In this document: positions 8,870 to 16,934 of the stretch, one piece after another
Layout of the letters: each line of letters opens with the position of its first letter
Numbering within the stretch: the stretch's first letter is position 1
From: Pseudoduganella albidiflava
GTDB taxonomy: Bacteria; Pseudomonadota; Gammaproteobacteria; Burkholderiales; Burkholderiaceae_D
DNA length: 64,000 nt
Assembly: GCF_004322755.1 (NCBI RefSeq)
Contig: NZ_CP036401.1
Coordinates: forward strand, 434,001-498,000
Reading direction: 5' to 3'
Made by a program: the position numbers and the translations under genes
Notes under the pieces: generated by a model
Told to the model about the DNA's origin: nothing
The model's database searches: none
What the model saw: the letters and a program-made list of their open reading frames with translations, nothing else

Positions 8870-10024
8870 GTGAAACGCATGCTCGCCACCGCGGCGCTGG
8901 CGCTGCTGCCCCTGGTGCAAGGGGCGGCGGCGCCGCGCACGCCGGCCTCCGGCAACGAAATCATCGCCGAACTGCCGCGGCAGGTCGATGGCCTGCGCAC
9001 GTTGCGGGCCGCCGTGGCGGCGGCGCCGCGCGACCCGGCGCCCGCGGTGGCGCTGGCGCGGCGCTACGTGGCGCTGGGCCGCGGCAGCGCCGACCCGCGC
9101 TACTACGGGCAAGCCCAGGCGGTGCTGGCGCCATGGTGGGGCCGGCCCGATGCACCGAACGAGGTACGGCTGCTGCGCGCCACGCTGCTGCAGAACGGCC
9201 ACCATTTCACCGAGGCGCAGGCCGAGCTGCGCCGCATCGTGGCCAGCGAGCCGCGCGCCGTGCAGGCGTGGCTCACGCTAGCCACGGTGCAGGCGGTGCA
9301 GGGCGACAGCGCCGGCGCGGTCGCCAGCTGCGCCAGGCTGTCGTCGCTGACCGGCCAGCTGGAGACCTTTGCCTGCCTGGCCGTGGCCGGCGCCAACACG
9401 GGCCGGATGCGCGGCGCGGAACGGCTGCTCGCCCTCGGCCTGGAGCGGGAAGGCGATGCCGCGCCGGACACCAGGACATGGGCACTGACCATGCTGGCGG
9501 AATTCGCGGCGCGGCGCGGCGACGTGCCGTTGGCGCAGCAGCGCTTCGCCGCCGCGTTGCGCGCGGCACCCACCGACAGCTACCTGCTGGGCGCCTACGC
9601 CGACTTCCTTCTGGACCGGGGGCGCGCGGCCGACGTGCCGGCATTGCTGCGCGACCATCACCGCAACGACGCGCTGCTGCTGCGCCATGCGCTGGCGCTG
9701 CGCGCGCTCGGCAGGCAGGAGGCGCTGGCGCCGGTGCGCGCCGAACTGCAGGCCCGCTTCGATGCCGCCGCGCTGCGCGGCGACGCGGTGCACCTGCGCG
9801 AACAGGCCCGCTTCACGCTGCACGTGCTCGGCGATGCCCGGGCCGCCCTGGCGCTGGCGCAGCGCAACTGGCAGGTGCAGAAGGAGCTGGCCGATACCCG
9901 CCTGCTGCTGGAAGCCGGGCTGGCGGCGCGCGACCGGACGGCGCTGCAGCCGGTGCTGCGCTGGATCCGCGAGCAGGGGCTGCAGGACGTGGTCGTTGCC
10001 CGATTGGCGGAGACGGCATCATGA
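8870..10024 (+). CDS. TPR-repeat periplasmic protein
   Basis: 384 residues with an N-terminal signal peptide (MKRMLATAALALLPLVQGAAA). The remainder is an Ala/Leu/Arg-rich helical solenoid with tetratricopeptide-like units, for example DPAPAVALARRYVALGRGSADPRYY, HFTEAQAELRRIVASEPRAVQAWLTLA and DVPLAQQRFAAALRAAPTDSYLLGAY. Such solenoids scaffold protein complexes. No enzymatic motif is seen. Its TGA overlaps the ATG of the HupE-like gene (ATGA), which indicates coupled translation with that membrane protein. Confidence 0.8.
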   Translation: MKRMLATAALALLPLVQGAAAPRTPASGNEIIAELPRQVDGLRTLRAAVAAAPRDPAPAVALARRYVALGRGSADPRYYGQAQAVLAPWWGRPDAPNEVRLLRATLLQNGHHFTEAQAELRRIVASEPRAVQAWLTLATVQAVQGDSAGAVASCARLSSLTGQLETFACLAVAGANTGRMRGAERLLALGLEREGDAAPDTRTWALTMLAEFAARRGDVPLAQQRFAAALRAAPTDSYLLGAYADFLLDRGRAADVPALLRDHHRNDALLLRHALALRALGRQEALAPVRAELQARFDAAALRGDAVHLREQARFTLHVLGDARAALALAQRNWQVQKELADTRLLLEAGLAARDRTALQPVLRWIREQGLQDVVVARLAETAS

Positions 10025-11229
10025 CAACCTTCGCCGCCTGTTTCAGGCTTCCGTTTTTGCTGCAGCTCCTGCTGCCGCTCCTGCTGCTACAGGCGCTGCC
10101 GGCCTTCGCGCACAAGCCCAGCGACAGCTACCTGGTGTTGCGCATGGACGGCAACCGCATCGAAGGGCACTGGGATATCGCGCTGCGCGACCTCGACATG
10201 GCCGTGGGCCTCGATGGCGACGGCGATGGCCGGCTGACGTGGGACGAGCTGCGCGCCCGGCATGGCACGATCGAGGCCTATGCGCTGTCCCGGCTCAGCA
10301 TCGCCGCCGGCGGTGTGCCGTGCACGCTCACCGCCGGTGCCCAGCAGGTCGACCAGCACACGGACGGGGCCTACACGGTGCTGCCGTTGCGCGGCACGTG
10401 CGCCGCCACGCCGAAGGAACTGACCGTCGCGTACCGGCTGTTCGGCGATGTCGATGCGCAGCACCGCGGACTGCTGCGCATCGGCGCGGGCAAAAAGGGC
10501 GAAACGGCCCGCACGGCCATCCTTGGCGGCGAGCGGCCGGTGCAGACCGTGCCGCTGGCGCGGGAACACGCGGCCAGCCAGGCGCTTCGCCAGTTCCTCG
10601 ATTACGTACGCCACGGTGCCTGGCATATCTGGATCGGCTACGACCACGTGCTGTTCCTCGTCTCGCTGCTGCTGCCGGCCGTGCTGGTGCGGCGCGAGGG
10701 CGGCTGGCGGCACGTGCCGGCATTCCGGGTTGCCGCCACCGACGTGCTGAAGACGGTGACGGCGTTCACGCTGGCCCATTCGCTGACGCTGGCACTGGCC
10801 GCGCTGGGCGTGGTCGCGCCGCCGGCGCGCTGGGTCGAATCGGCGATCGCCGCTTCCGTCGTGGTGGCCGCCCTGAACAATGTATGGCCTGTGATCCCGG
10901 GGCCGCGCTGGGCGGCGGCATTGCTGTTCGGCCTGGTGCACGGCTTCGGCTTTGCCGGCGTGCTGGCCGACCTGGGCTTGCCGCGCGGGGCGCTGGCGGC
11001 GTCGCTGTCCGGCTTCAACCTGGGCGTGGAGCTGGGCCAGCTGGCGATCGTGGCCGTGGTCCTGCCGCTGGCGTTCGCACTGCGCGCCACGCATGTCTAC
11101 CGCCGCGTGTTGCTGCCGGGTGCCTCGCTGGCGATCGCCGTGATGGCCGTGGTCTGGCTGGGCGAGCGCGCCTTCGATGTCAGTGCCGTCGACCTGCTCG
11201 CATCGAATGTCCTTTTCTCTGGAGCCTGA
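10021..11229 (+). CDS. HupE/UreJ-like membrane protein with extracytoplasmic EF-hand-like domain
   Basis: About 402 residues. A signal sequence (LLLLQALPAFA) is followed by an extracytoplasmic domain of about 180 residues, in which GLDGDGDGRLTWDELRA matches an EF-hand calcium loop. The C-terminal half has six or so membrane helices with the HupE/UreJ pattern (HIWIGYDHVLFLVSLLLPA, TAFTLAHSLTLALAALG, ALLFGLVHGFGFAGVLADLG, FNLGVELGQLAIV). Conserved His and Asp in these helices suggest metal handling; HupE proteins are linked to nickel or cobalt uptake. The ATG at 10021 overlaps the TPR gene stop; the longer open frame upstream is a shadow of that gene. The TonB receptor follows after 1 base, so a two-membrane transport route is plausible. 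Confidence 0.85.
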   Translation: MTTFAACFRLPFLLQLLLPLLLLQALPAFAHKPSDSYLVLRMDGNRIEGHWDIALRDLDMAVGLDGDGDGRLTWDELRARHGTIEAYALSRLSIAAGGVPCTLTAGAQQVDQHTDGAYTVLPLRGTCAATPKELTVAYRLFGDVDAQHRGLLRIGAGKKGETARTAILGGERPVQTVPLAREHAASQALRQFLDYVRHGAWHIWIGYDHVLFLVSLLLPAVLVRREGGWRHVPAFRVAATDVLKTVTAFTLAHSLTLALAALGVVAPPARWVESAIAASVVVAALNNVWPVIPGPRWAAALLFGLVHGFGFAGVLADLGLPRGALAASLSGFNLGVELGQLAIVAVVLPLAFALRATHVYRRVLLPGASLAIAVMAVVWLGERAFDVSAVDLLASNVLFSGA

Positions 11230-11230
11230 C

Positions 11231-13228
11231 ATGTGGCGAACCATTTTCACCGCGGGCGGCCTGCTCGCGGCGACCTGCTGCGCGGCAGCCGAACCCGGCA
11301 TGGCCGTGGTCCAGGTCACCGGCCAGCGCGATGGCGGCGCCGATGCGGCCAGCGCCGGCAGCGTGGGCGCGGCCGAGATCGCGGCCCGGCCGCTGCTGCG
11401 TACCGGCGAACTGCTCGAATTCGTGCCGGGCCTCGCCGTCACCCAGCACAGCGGCGACGGCAAGGCCAACCAGTATTTCCTGCGCGGTTTCAACCTCGAC
11501 CACGGCACCGATTTCGCCACCTTCGTCGACGGCATGCCCGTCAACATGCGCAGCCATGCGCACGGCCAGGGGTATTCGGACCTGAACTTCGTGATGCCGG
11601 AGCTGGTGCGGCGCATCGATTACCGCAAGGGGCCGTATGCCGCCGGCGACGGCGATTTCGCTTCGGCGGGCAGCGCGCGCATCGGGCTGGCCGACACCGT
11701 GCCGGATACCGCCAGCATCACGGCGGGCCAGCGTGGCTACCGGCGCGCGGTGCTGGCCGGGACGACAGTGGCCGGTACTTCAGCGGACAGGCTGCTGTAT
11801 GGCCTCGAAGTGCAGCGCAACGACGGGCCCTGGACCGTTCCGGAAGACGTGCGCCGTTTCTCCGGCGTACTGCGCTGGAGCGGCGGAAGCGGGGAAGGCG
11901 GCGCCGAAGATGGCTGGTACGTGACGGCCATGGCCTACCGCAACCGCTGGCGCGCGACGGACCAGATCCCGCTGCGCGCCGTGGCGCAGGTCGGCCGCTT
12001 TGGCAGCCTCGATGCCAGCGACGGCGGCCGGGCCTCGCGCTACAGCCTGTCCGCCGGCCGGCAGGGGCCGTGGGGCGGTGGCCGCGTCGAACTGAACGCG
12101 TGGGCGGTGCGCTCGGCGCTCGACCTGTACAGCAATTTCACCTACGCGCTGGACCGGCCGGACGACGGCGACCAGTTCCGCCAGGGCGAGCGGCGCCTGA
12201 TGCTGGGCGGCGATGCGGAGTATGCGTGGCGCGGCACGCTGGCCGGGCTGGAACTGGACAACCGCGCCGGCGTGCAGGTGCGCAGCGACCGGGTGTCGCC
12301 AGTCGGGCTGTACACGACCGTGGCACGGCGCACCACGGCCACCGTGCGCGAAGACCGCGTGAAGGAGAGCAGCGCGGGCGTGTTCGCCGAGAGCTCGGTG
12401 CAGTGGACGCCGTGGCTGCGCACGGTCACCGGACTGCGCGGCGACGCCTACCGCTTCGATGTCGACGGGCGCCGCGCCGATGCCACGATCGCCACGCCGA
12501 AGCTGGCCGTGATTGCCGGGCCGTGGCGCAAGACCGAACTGTTCTTCAATGCCGGCCATGGCTTCCACAGCAACGATGCGCGGGGCGTGGTGGATGGCGT
12601 GACGCCGCTGGTGCGCACGCGCGGCATGGAGCTAGGCCTGCGCAGCGAGCTGGCGCCGGGGCTGGAGACATCGCTGACGGCATGGCGCCTGGGCAGCGCT
12701 TCGGAGCTGGTCTACGTGGGCGATGCCGGCACCACGGAGCCGAGCCGCGCCAGCCGGCGGCGTGGCATCGAGTGGAATACGCAACTGAAGCGCGGGTCAT
12801 GGCGGGCCGACCTGGACCTGGCCGTTTCGCGGGCCCGCTACACGCGGCCGGCGGAGGAGGGCGACCGGGTGCCTGGCGCGCTGGAACGGATGGCGACGCT
12901 GGACGTGCGCCATGCGCCGGCCGGCGGGCGCTGGTCGGCCGGCTTCGACGTGCGCTACCTGGGGCCGCGTGCCCTGGTGGAGGACGGCAGCGTGCGCTCG
13001 CGACCGTCCACGCTGGCCGCGGCACGCATCGGCTACCGCTTCGGCCAGCACACCCGGCTGGCGCTGGACGTGTTCAACCTGTTCGACCGGCAGGCCAGCG
13101 ACATCGAGTATTACTATGCGTCGCGCCTGCCGGCCGAGGCGCGGGCCGGACTAGCCGGGCGCGACGACGTGCATTTCCACCCCGTCGAACCGCGCACCGT
13201 GCGGCTCACGCTCAGCCACGCGTTCTGA
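11231..13228 (+). CDS. TonB-dependent receptor, HupE-linked
   Basis: About 665 residues. The signal peptide ends LLAATCCAAA; the plug domain includes LLRTGELLEFVPGLAVTQHSGDGKANQYFLRGFNLDHGTDFATFVDGMPVN and the line MPELVRRIDYRKGPYAAGDGDFASAGSARI. The barrel ends VRLTLSHAF with the C-terminal Phe needed for assembly. It is shorter than the 914-residue receptor at 2902 and from a different subgroup. The ATG at 11231 has GGAG six bases upstream, located within the last codons of the HupE-like gene. The stop codon directly abuts the convergent anti-sigma gene (no intergenic base), so no terminator separates them. Confidence 0.92.
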   Translation: MWRTIFTAGGLLAATCCAAAEPGMAVVQVTGQRDGGADAASAGSVGAAEIAARPLLRTGELLEFVPGLAVTQHSGDGKANQYFLRGFNLDHGTDFATFVDGMPVNMRSHAHGQGYSDLNFVMPELVRRIDYRKGPYAAGDGDFASAGSARIGLADTVPDTASITAGQRGYRRAVLAGTTVAGTSADRLLYGLEVQRNDGPWTVPEDVRRFSGVLRWSGGSGEGGAEDGWYVTAMAYRNRWRATDQIPLRAVAQVGRFGSLDASDGGRASRYSLSAGRQGPWGGGRVELNAWAVRSALDLYSNFTYALDRPDDGDQFRQGERRLMLGGDAEYAWRGTLAGLELDNRAGVQVRSDRVSPVGLYTTVARRTTATVREDRVKESSAGVFAESSVQWTPWLRTVTGLRGDAYRFDVDGRRADATIATPKLAVIAGPWRKTELFFNAGHGFHSNDARGVVDGVTPLVRTRGMELGLRSELAPGLETSLTAWRLGSASELVYVGDAGTTEPSRASRRRGIEWNTQLKRGSWRADLDLAVSRARYTRPAEEGDRVPGALERMATLDVRHAPAGGRWSAGFDVRYLGPRALVEDGSVRSRPSTLAAARIGYRFGQHTRLALDVFNLFDRQASDIEYYYASRLPAEARAGLAGRDDVHFHPVEPRTVRLTLSHAF

Positions 13229-13924
13229 TCACAGCACGCGCACCCAGGCACCCTTGTACAGTACCGGCCCGGTAGGCGCGTTCGGGTTCGGCGAGCCGCC
13301 CTTCGGCTCCAGGCTGACGGCCAGCACCGCGACATCCGGCCCCAGAGCCCGGTCGCTGAGCGCGATCGCGGCGCTGCCCCGTTCGTCGAGGATGCCCAGC
13401 GAACGCGGCGTGCCGGCCTGCGTGATGGCCCACAGCTGCAGCGTGCGGTCGCCAGGCACCGGCGTGCCGCTCACCGCGCGGATGGCGATCACCTTGTTGC
13501 GGCGGTCCGCCGTGACCAGTACCGCGGCCCGCGCGCTGTCGTCCGTCAGCGCGGCGAAGGTGTCGATGCTGGATGCCGGCTCCTGCACGGCAAGCACCAC
13601 CGCCAGCGCCACGGCCGCCGCGGTGGAAGCGCCGGCCAGCATGCGCCACCATTGCAGCGCCTCGCGGTACCACGGCCGCGCCGCGCCATCCTCCAGGCGC
13701 AGGCGCTGGGCGATGCCGCGCCATACGCGGGCCGGCGGCTCCTGCGGCGGCGCGAATTCGGCCAGCGGCACCAGCCGGTCGCGCCATTCGGCCACCGTGC
13801 GGCGCAGGGCCGCGTCGCCATGCAGCCAGCCTTCGAAGCGGCGCCGCGCGCCACCCTGCAGCGTGCCGAGCACGTACTCGGCGGCCAGGCGGTCGCACAG
13901 GTCGGGATGGTCGCGGTGGTTCAT
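13229..13924 (-). CDS. Anti-sigma factor, RskA family
   Basis: About 231 residues. The N-terminal zinc-finger-like anti-sigma domain (CDRLAAEYVLGTLQGGARRRFEGWLHGDAALRRTVAEWRDRLVPLAE) is followed by a single membrane helix (MLAGASTAAAVALAVVLAV) and a periplasmic RskA C-terminal domain (VIAIRAVSGTPVPGDRTLQLWAI, then GAWVRVL). It should hold the adjacent ECF sigma factor at the membrane until a periplasmic signal triggers release. The start ATG (13924) overlaps the sigma gene stop as ATGA; the upstream extension to 13948 was rejected for that reason. Confidence 0.9.
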   Translation of the reverse strand: MNHRDHPDLCDRLAAEYVLGTLQGGARRRFEGWLHGDAALRRTVAEWRDRLVPLAEFAPPQEPPARVWRGIAQRLRLEDGAARPWYREALQWWRMLAGASTAAAVALAVVLAVQEPASSIDTFAALTDDSARAAVLVTADRRNKVIAIRAVSGTPVPGDRTLQLWAITQAGTPRSLGILDERGSAAIALSDRALGPDVAVLAVSLEPKGGSPNPNAPTGPVLYKGAWVRVL

Positions 13925-14520
13925 GGCGCCTCCCCGCGTGCCAGGCAAGTCTTCAGCCGGTCCAGGCCACGGCGGATCCAGGTTTTCACCGTGCCGAGCG
14001 GCAGTGCCAGCTGCTGCGCCACTTCGCCGTGCGTCAGGTCATGGAAGAACGCCAGGCCGATGGCTTGCTGGTGGCGGCGTTCCAGCGTGGCCAGGCAGCG
14101 CGCCAGCGCCTGCGCCTCGGCCGAGCGCTGCAGCGCATCTTCCGGGCCGGGACCGGCCGTGGCCAGCGCGGCGACGATATCGCTGTCGAAACCTTCCGCA
14201 TCGATTTCCACCGGATGGTCCTGCCGGCGCCGGATGTCGAGCGCCTTGTTGCGCACGATGGTCGCCATCCATGTCATCGGCGCGGCCAGCGCGGCCTGGT
14301 AGGTGGCGGCGGCATGCCAGATGGCCACGTAGGCATCCTGCAGCGCCTCCTCGGCCAGTTCGCGCTTGTGCAGGATGCGCAGGGCAAAGCCGAACAGCCG
14401 TGGCGCGGTGGCGTCGTACAGCGCGCGGAATGCTTGCGCATCGCGGCGGGCGGCGGCGAGCAGCAGGCCGTGCAGGTAATCCGGAATCTGGTCCGGATCT
14501 TTCGGGGTGTCGTAGGGCAC
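13921..14520 (-). CDS. ECF-type RNA polymerase sigma factor (RskA partner)
   Basis: 199 residues. Region 2 is visible as RALYDATAPRLFGFALRILHKRELAEEALQDAYVAIWHAAATYQ with the core-binding and -10 recognition helices, and region 4 as ARCLATLERRHQQAIGLAFFHDLTHGEVAQQLALPLGTVKTWIRRGLDRLK with the -35-reading helix-turn-helix. Together with the RskA-type anti-sigma downstream it forms a SigK-RskA-like pair. Start codon is GTG 14520, with no upstream ATG in frame. The pair converges on the DUF4331-HupE-receptor operon, its likely target by proximity, but this is not proven. Confidence 0.92.
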   Translation of the reverse strand: MPYDTPKDPDQIPDYLHGLLLAAARRDAQAFRALYDATAPRLFGFALRILHKRELAEEALQDAYVAIWHAAATYQAALAAPMTWMATIVRNKALDIRRRQDHPVEIDAEGFDSDIVAALATAGPGPEDALQRSAEAQALARCLATLERRHQQAIGLAFFHDLTHGEVAQQLALPLGTVKTWIRRGLDRLKTCLARGEAP

Positions 14521-14633
14521 GGCGCTCGGTGGCTGGCGGATGGTGACTGCAGGTTATCCTGCTTTGTCCGGGCGGGCAAGGACTGCCGGTGCCGCGGTTA
14601 CAATGGCCGCCACATTTGTTTACAGGAGCTTGT

Positions 14634-16043
14634 ATGCGCGCGTTTTCCCTCGCCGGCCTGGCCTGTCTCGCCTGCGCCGGCACGGCCTTTGCCGCCCAAC
14701 CCGCCACCGTGCGCGTCGACTATCTCCACAGCGGCAATGCGCTGTCGGAGCACTACGCGCTGGACCGCGTGGTAATCGAGCCGCTGCCCTGGCCGGGCGA
14801 CATGACGCGCACGCTGGACGATACCGACCGCGGCATCAACAAGGTGGAAGTGGTCGATGCGAAGACGGGCAAGCTGCTGTACTCGCGCGGTTATTCCACC
14901 GTGTTCGGCGAGTGGAAGACCACCGACGAGGCGAGCAGGGCGACGCGCGCGTTCGGCGAATCGGTGCGCTTTCCGAAACCAGACGCCCCGGTCAAGGTGC
15001 GCATCCTGAAACGGGACGAGCGCAACCAGTTCTCCATCGTGTGGACGGCCGACGTCGACACCGACGCGCTCGACGTGGTGCGCAAGCAGCCGCCGGCGCC
15101 GGCGCGGCCGATCCCGATCCGGGTCAGCGGGCCATCGCCGCAGAAGGTCGACCTTCTGATCCTCGGCGACGGCTACACGCGCGCCGAGCTGAAGAAGTTC
15201 GAGCAGACCGCGAAGCGCCTGGCCGACTACCTGTTCACCGTGTCGCCGTTCAAGGAACGCGCGCAGGACTTCAACGTGTGGGGCCTGGCCGTGCCGACCG
15301 AGGAGCCGGGCGTCAGCCGGCCGTCGACGAACACCCATCACGCTTCGGCGCTGAACACCCGCTACGACATCTTCGGCAGCGAGCGCTATGTGCTGACCAC
15401 GGATAACCGCGCGCTGCGCGATATCGCCCAGCACGCGCCCTACGAGTTCATCGAGATCCTCGTCAACAACGATACCTACGGCGGTGGCGGCATCTACGGC
15501 CAGTTCAGCACGGCGGCGGCCAACAACGACTGGGCCAACTACCTGTTCGTGCACGAGTTCGGCCACCACTTCGCCGGGCTGGCGGACGAGTACTACACGT
15601 CGCCTGTCGCTTACCAGGCCAGCGCCGGGCGCCCGGAGCCGTGGGAGCCGAACGTGACGGCGCTGCACGATCCGGCCAATGTGAAGTGGCGGCACTTCGT
15701 CAAGCCGGGCACGCCGTTGCCGACACCGTGGCCGAAGGACGCCTACGAGGCCCATTCGCGCGAGTACCAGAAGGTGCGGGCCCAGCTGCGCGAGGACAAC
15801 CGGCCCGAGGCCGAGATGAGCAAGCTGTTCGCCGAGGACCTTGCCTGGACCGGGCGCCTGTTCTCGCAGGCACCCCACGCGAAGACGGTAGGCGCGTTCG
15901 AGGGCGCCAACTACGAGGCCAAGGGTTACTACCGCTCGCAGCAGCAATGCCTGATGTTCGACCGCAGCGAAGCCTTCTGCGCCGTGTGCGCCGAGGCGGT
16001 GGGGCAGACCATCGATCTCTACTCGCGACCGGGAAGAAAGTAA
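14634..16043 (+). CDS. Secreted M64 family metallopeptidase
   Basis: About 469 residues. Signal peptide (MRAFSLAGLACLACAGTAFA), then an M64 N-terminal domain (about residues 25-150) and the peptidase domain, with LLILGDGYTRAELKKFE at its start and the zinc site HEFGHHFAGLADEYY near residue 310 (HExxHxxGxxD). The family includes the IgA peptidase of Clostridium, but most proteobacterial members have unknown substrates. AGGAG is 6 bases before the ATG at 14634; the 15 codons upstream in the open frame lie in a probable promoter (TACAAT at 14599). The gene is divergent from the ECF sigma gene. Confidence 0.92.
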   Translation: MRAFSLAGLACLACAGTAFAAQPATVRVDYLHSGNALSEHYALDRVVIEPLPWPGDMTRTLDDTDRGINKVEVVDAKTGKLLYSRGYSTVFGEWKTTDEASRATRAFGESVRFPKPDAPVKVRILKRDERNQFSIVWTADVDTDALDVVRKQPPAPARPIPIRVSGPSPQKVDLLILGDGYTRAELKKFEQTAKRLADYLFTVSPFKERAQDFNVWGLAVPTEEPGVSRPSTNTHHASALNTRYDIFGSERYVLTTDNRALRDIAQHAPYEFIEILVNNDTYGGGGIYGQFSTAAANNDWANYLFVHEFGHHFAGLADEYYTSPVAYQASAGRPEPWEPNVTALHDPANVKWRHFVKPGTPLPTPWPKDAYEAHSREYQKVRAQLREDNRPEAEMSKLFAEDLAWTGRLFSQAPHAKTVGAFEGANYEAKGYYRSQQQCLMFDRSEAFCAVCAEAVGQTIDLYSRPGRK

Positions 16044-16185
16044 GAAAGATAACAAAATGTTACTAGGTTCGATACCGCACAGTGGATATCGGTTGGAAAC
16101 TTTATTCTGATCCCGTGACAGAACAAAACGCATTCAACAACGTACAAGAACGTACTCCGATAAAACCACTGGAAAGGTGTCTATC

Positions 16186-16653
16186 ATGAACAAACTGCTC
16201 GCAACCCTGATCGCCGGCGTCTTTGCAACCACGGCCTACGCCCAGTCGAACGATGTCGCCAAGGCCCAGGCCGAAGCCCAGCAGGACATCGCCAAGGCAC
16301 AGCAAAAGCAGGCCAAGAAAGTGGCCAACGCGGATGAAGACGTAGCGAAAGCCCAGTCGAAGGCCAATGAGAAGGTCGCCAAGGCCCAGGAAAAGGCCAA
16401 CAAGGAACACCTGAAGGCCGGTGAAAAAGTGGCCGACGCCGATCCGGAAGACCGCCTGAAGGCTGAAGCCAAGGCCGACAAGAAGATCGCCGCCGCCGAT
16501 GCCACGGCCGCCAAGAAAATCGCCAAGGCCGATGCCAAGGTAGCCGAGGAAGTGGCTGAAGCCGACAAGGAAAAAGCGCTGGCCGCCGCCAAGACCAATG
16601 AAGCCATCGCCAAGGCCAATGCCGACGTGAAGAAGGAAGCTGCCAAGCACTAA
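16186..16653 (+). CDS. Periplasmic Ala/Lys-rich coiled-coil protein
   Basis: 155 residues: a signal peptide (MNKLLATLIAGVFATTAYAQ) followed by an almost uninterrupted highly charged helix built from short repeats of the type AKAQxxA, KxANKEH, ADxxAAKKIAKADA and KALAAAKTNEAIAK. It contains no Cys, Trp or Pro-rich break apart from one DPED. The pattern predicts a long extended coiled coil in the periplasm; a structural or nucleic-acid or cell-wall binding role is guesswork. The ATG at 16186 is preferred over GTG 16177 because GAAAGGTG then forms its ribosome site. A strong terminator follows. Confidence 0.75.
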   Translation: MNKLLATLIAGVFATTAYAQSNDVAKAQAEAQQDIAKAQQKQAKKVANADEDVAKAQSKANEKVAKAQEKANKEHLKAGEKVADADPEDRLKAEAKADKKIAAADATAAKKIAKADAKVAEEVAEADKEKALAAAKTNEAIAKANADVKKEAAKH

Positions 16654-16670
16654 GCCGGCAGCGCAGTAAG

Positions 16671-16713
16671 AACGCCTGGGGCCGTGTTGAAAGACACGGC
16701 CCCGGGCGTTTTG
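16671..16713 (+). terminator. Rho-independent terminator of the coiled-coil gene
   Basis: A 17-bp near-perfect stem (AACGCC-t-GGGGCCGTGT against ACACGGCCCC-g-GGCGTT) with a six-base loop TGAAAG, followed by TTTTG. It begins 17 bases after the stop codon. Confidence 0.85.
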
Positions 16714-16767
16714 CCGTTCAGTGAGCGACATGCGATGCGGTCAGGGGCAGCAACGCTGTAGCGCTGT

Positions 16768-16800
16768 GGTGTCGGACACCGGTGTTCGTTCCGGACATCC
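16768..16800. repeat. Palindromic repeat element, GGTGTCGGACACC type
   Basis: Contains the 13-bp odd palindrome GGTGTCGGACACC (16768-16780), followed by a degenerate inverted copy (TTCCGGACATCC, ending 16800). It belongs to the same family as elements near 18198, 42710, 56179 and 60666. Confidence 0.7.
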
Positions 16801-16934
16801 TGCGAAATCCGCGAACGCTATCGGCGGTTTCTGCGCCGCTGTTGCTTTCCGTGAGCCATTGACGCGGATCAACACCGCCTCGCGTCCGCCCGGCAATCTG
16901 GAACTTCTCTTGATCTGTTCGTATGGAGGAGTTC

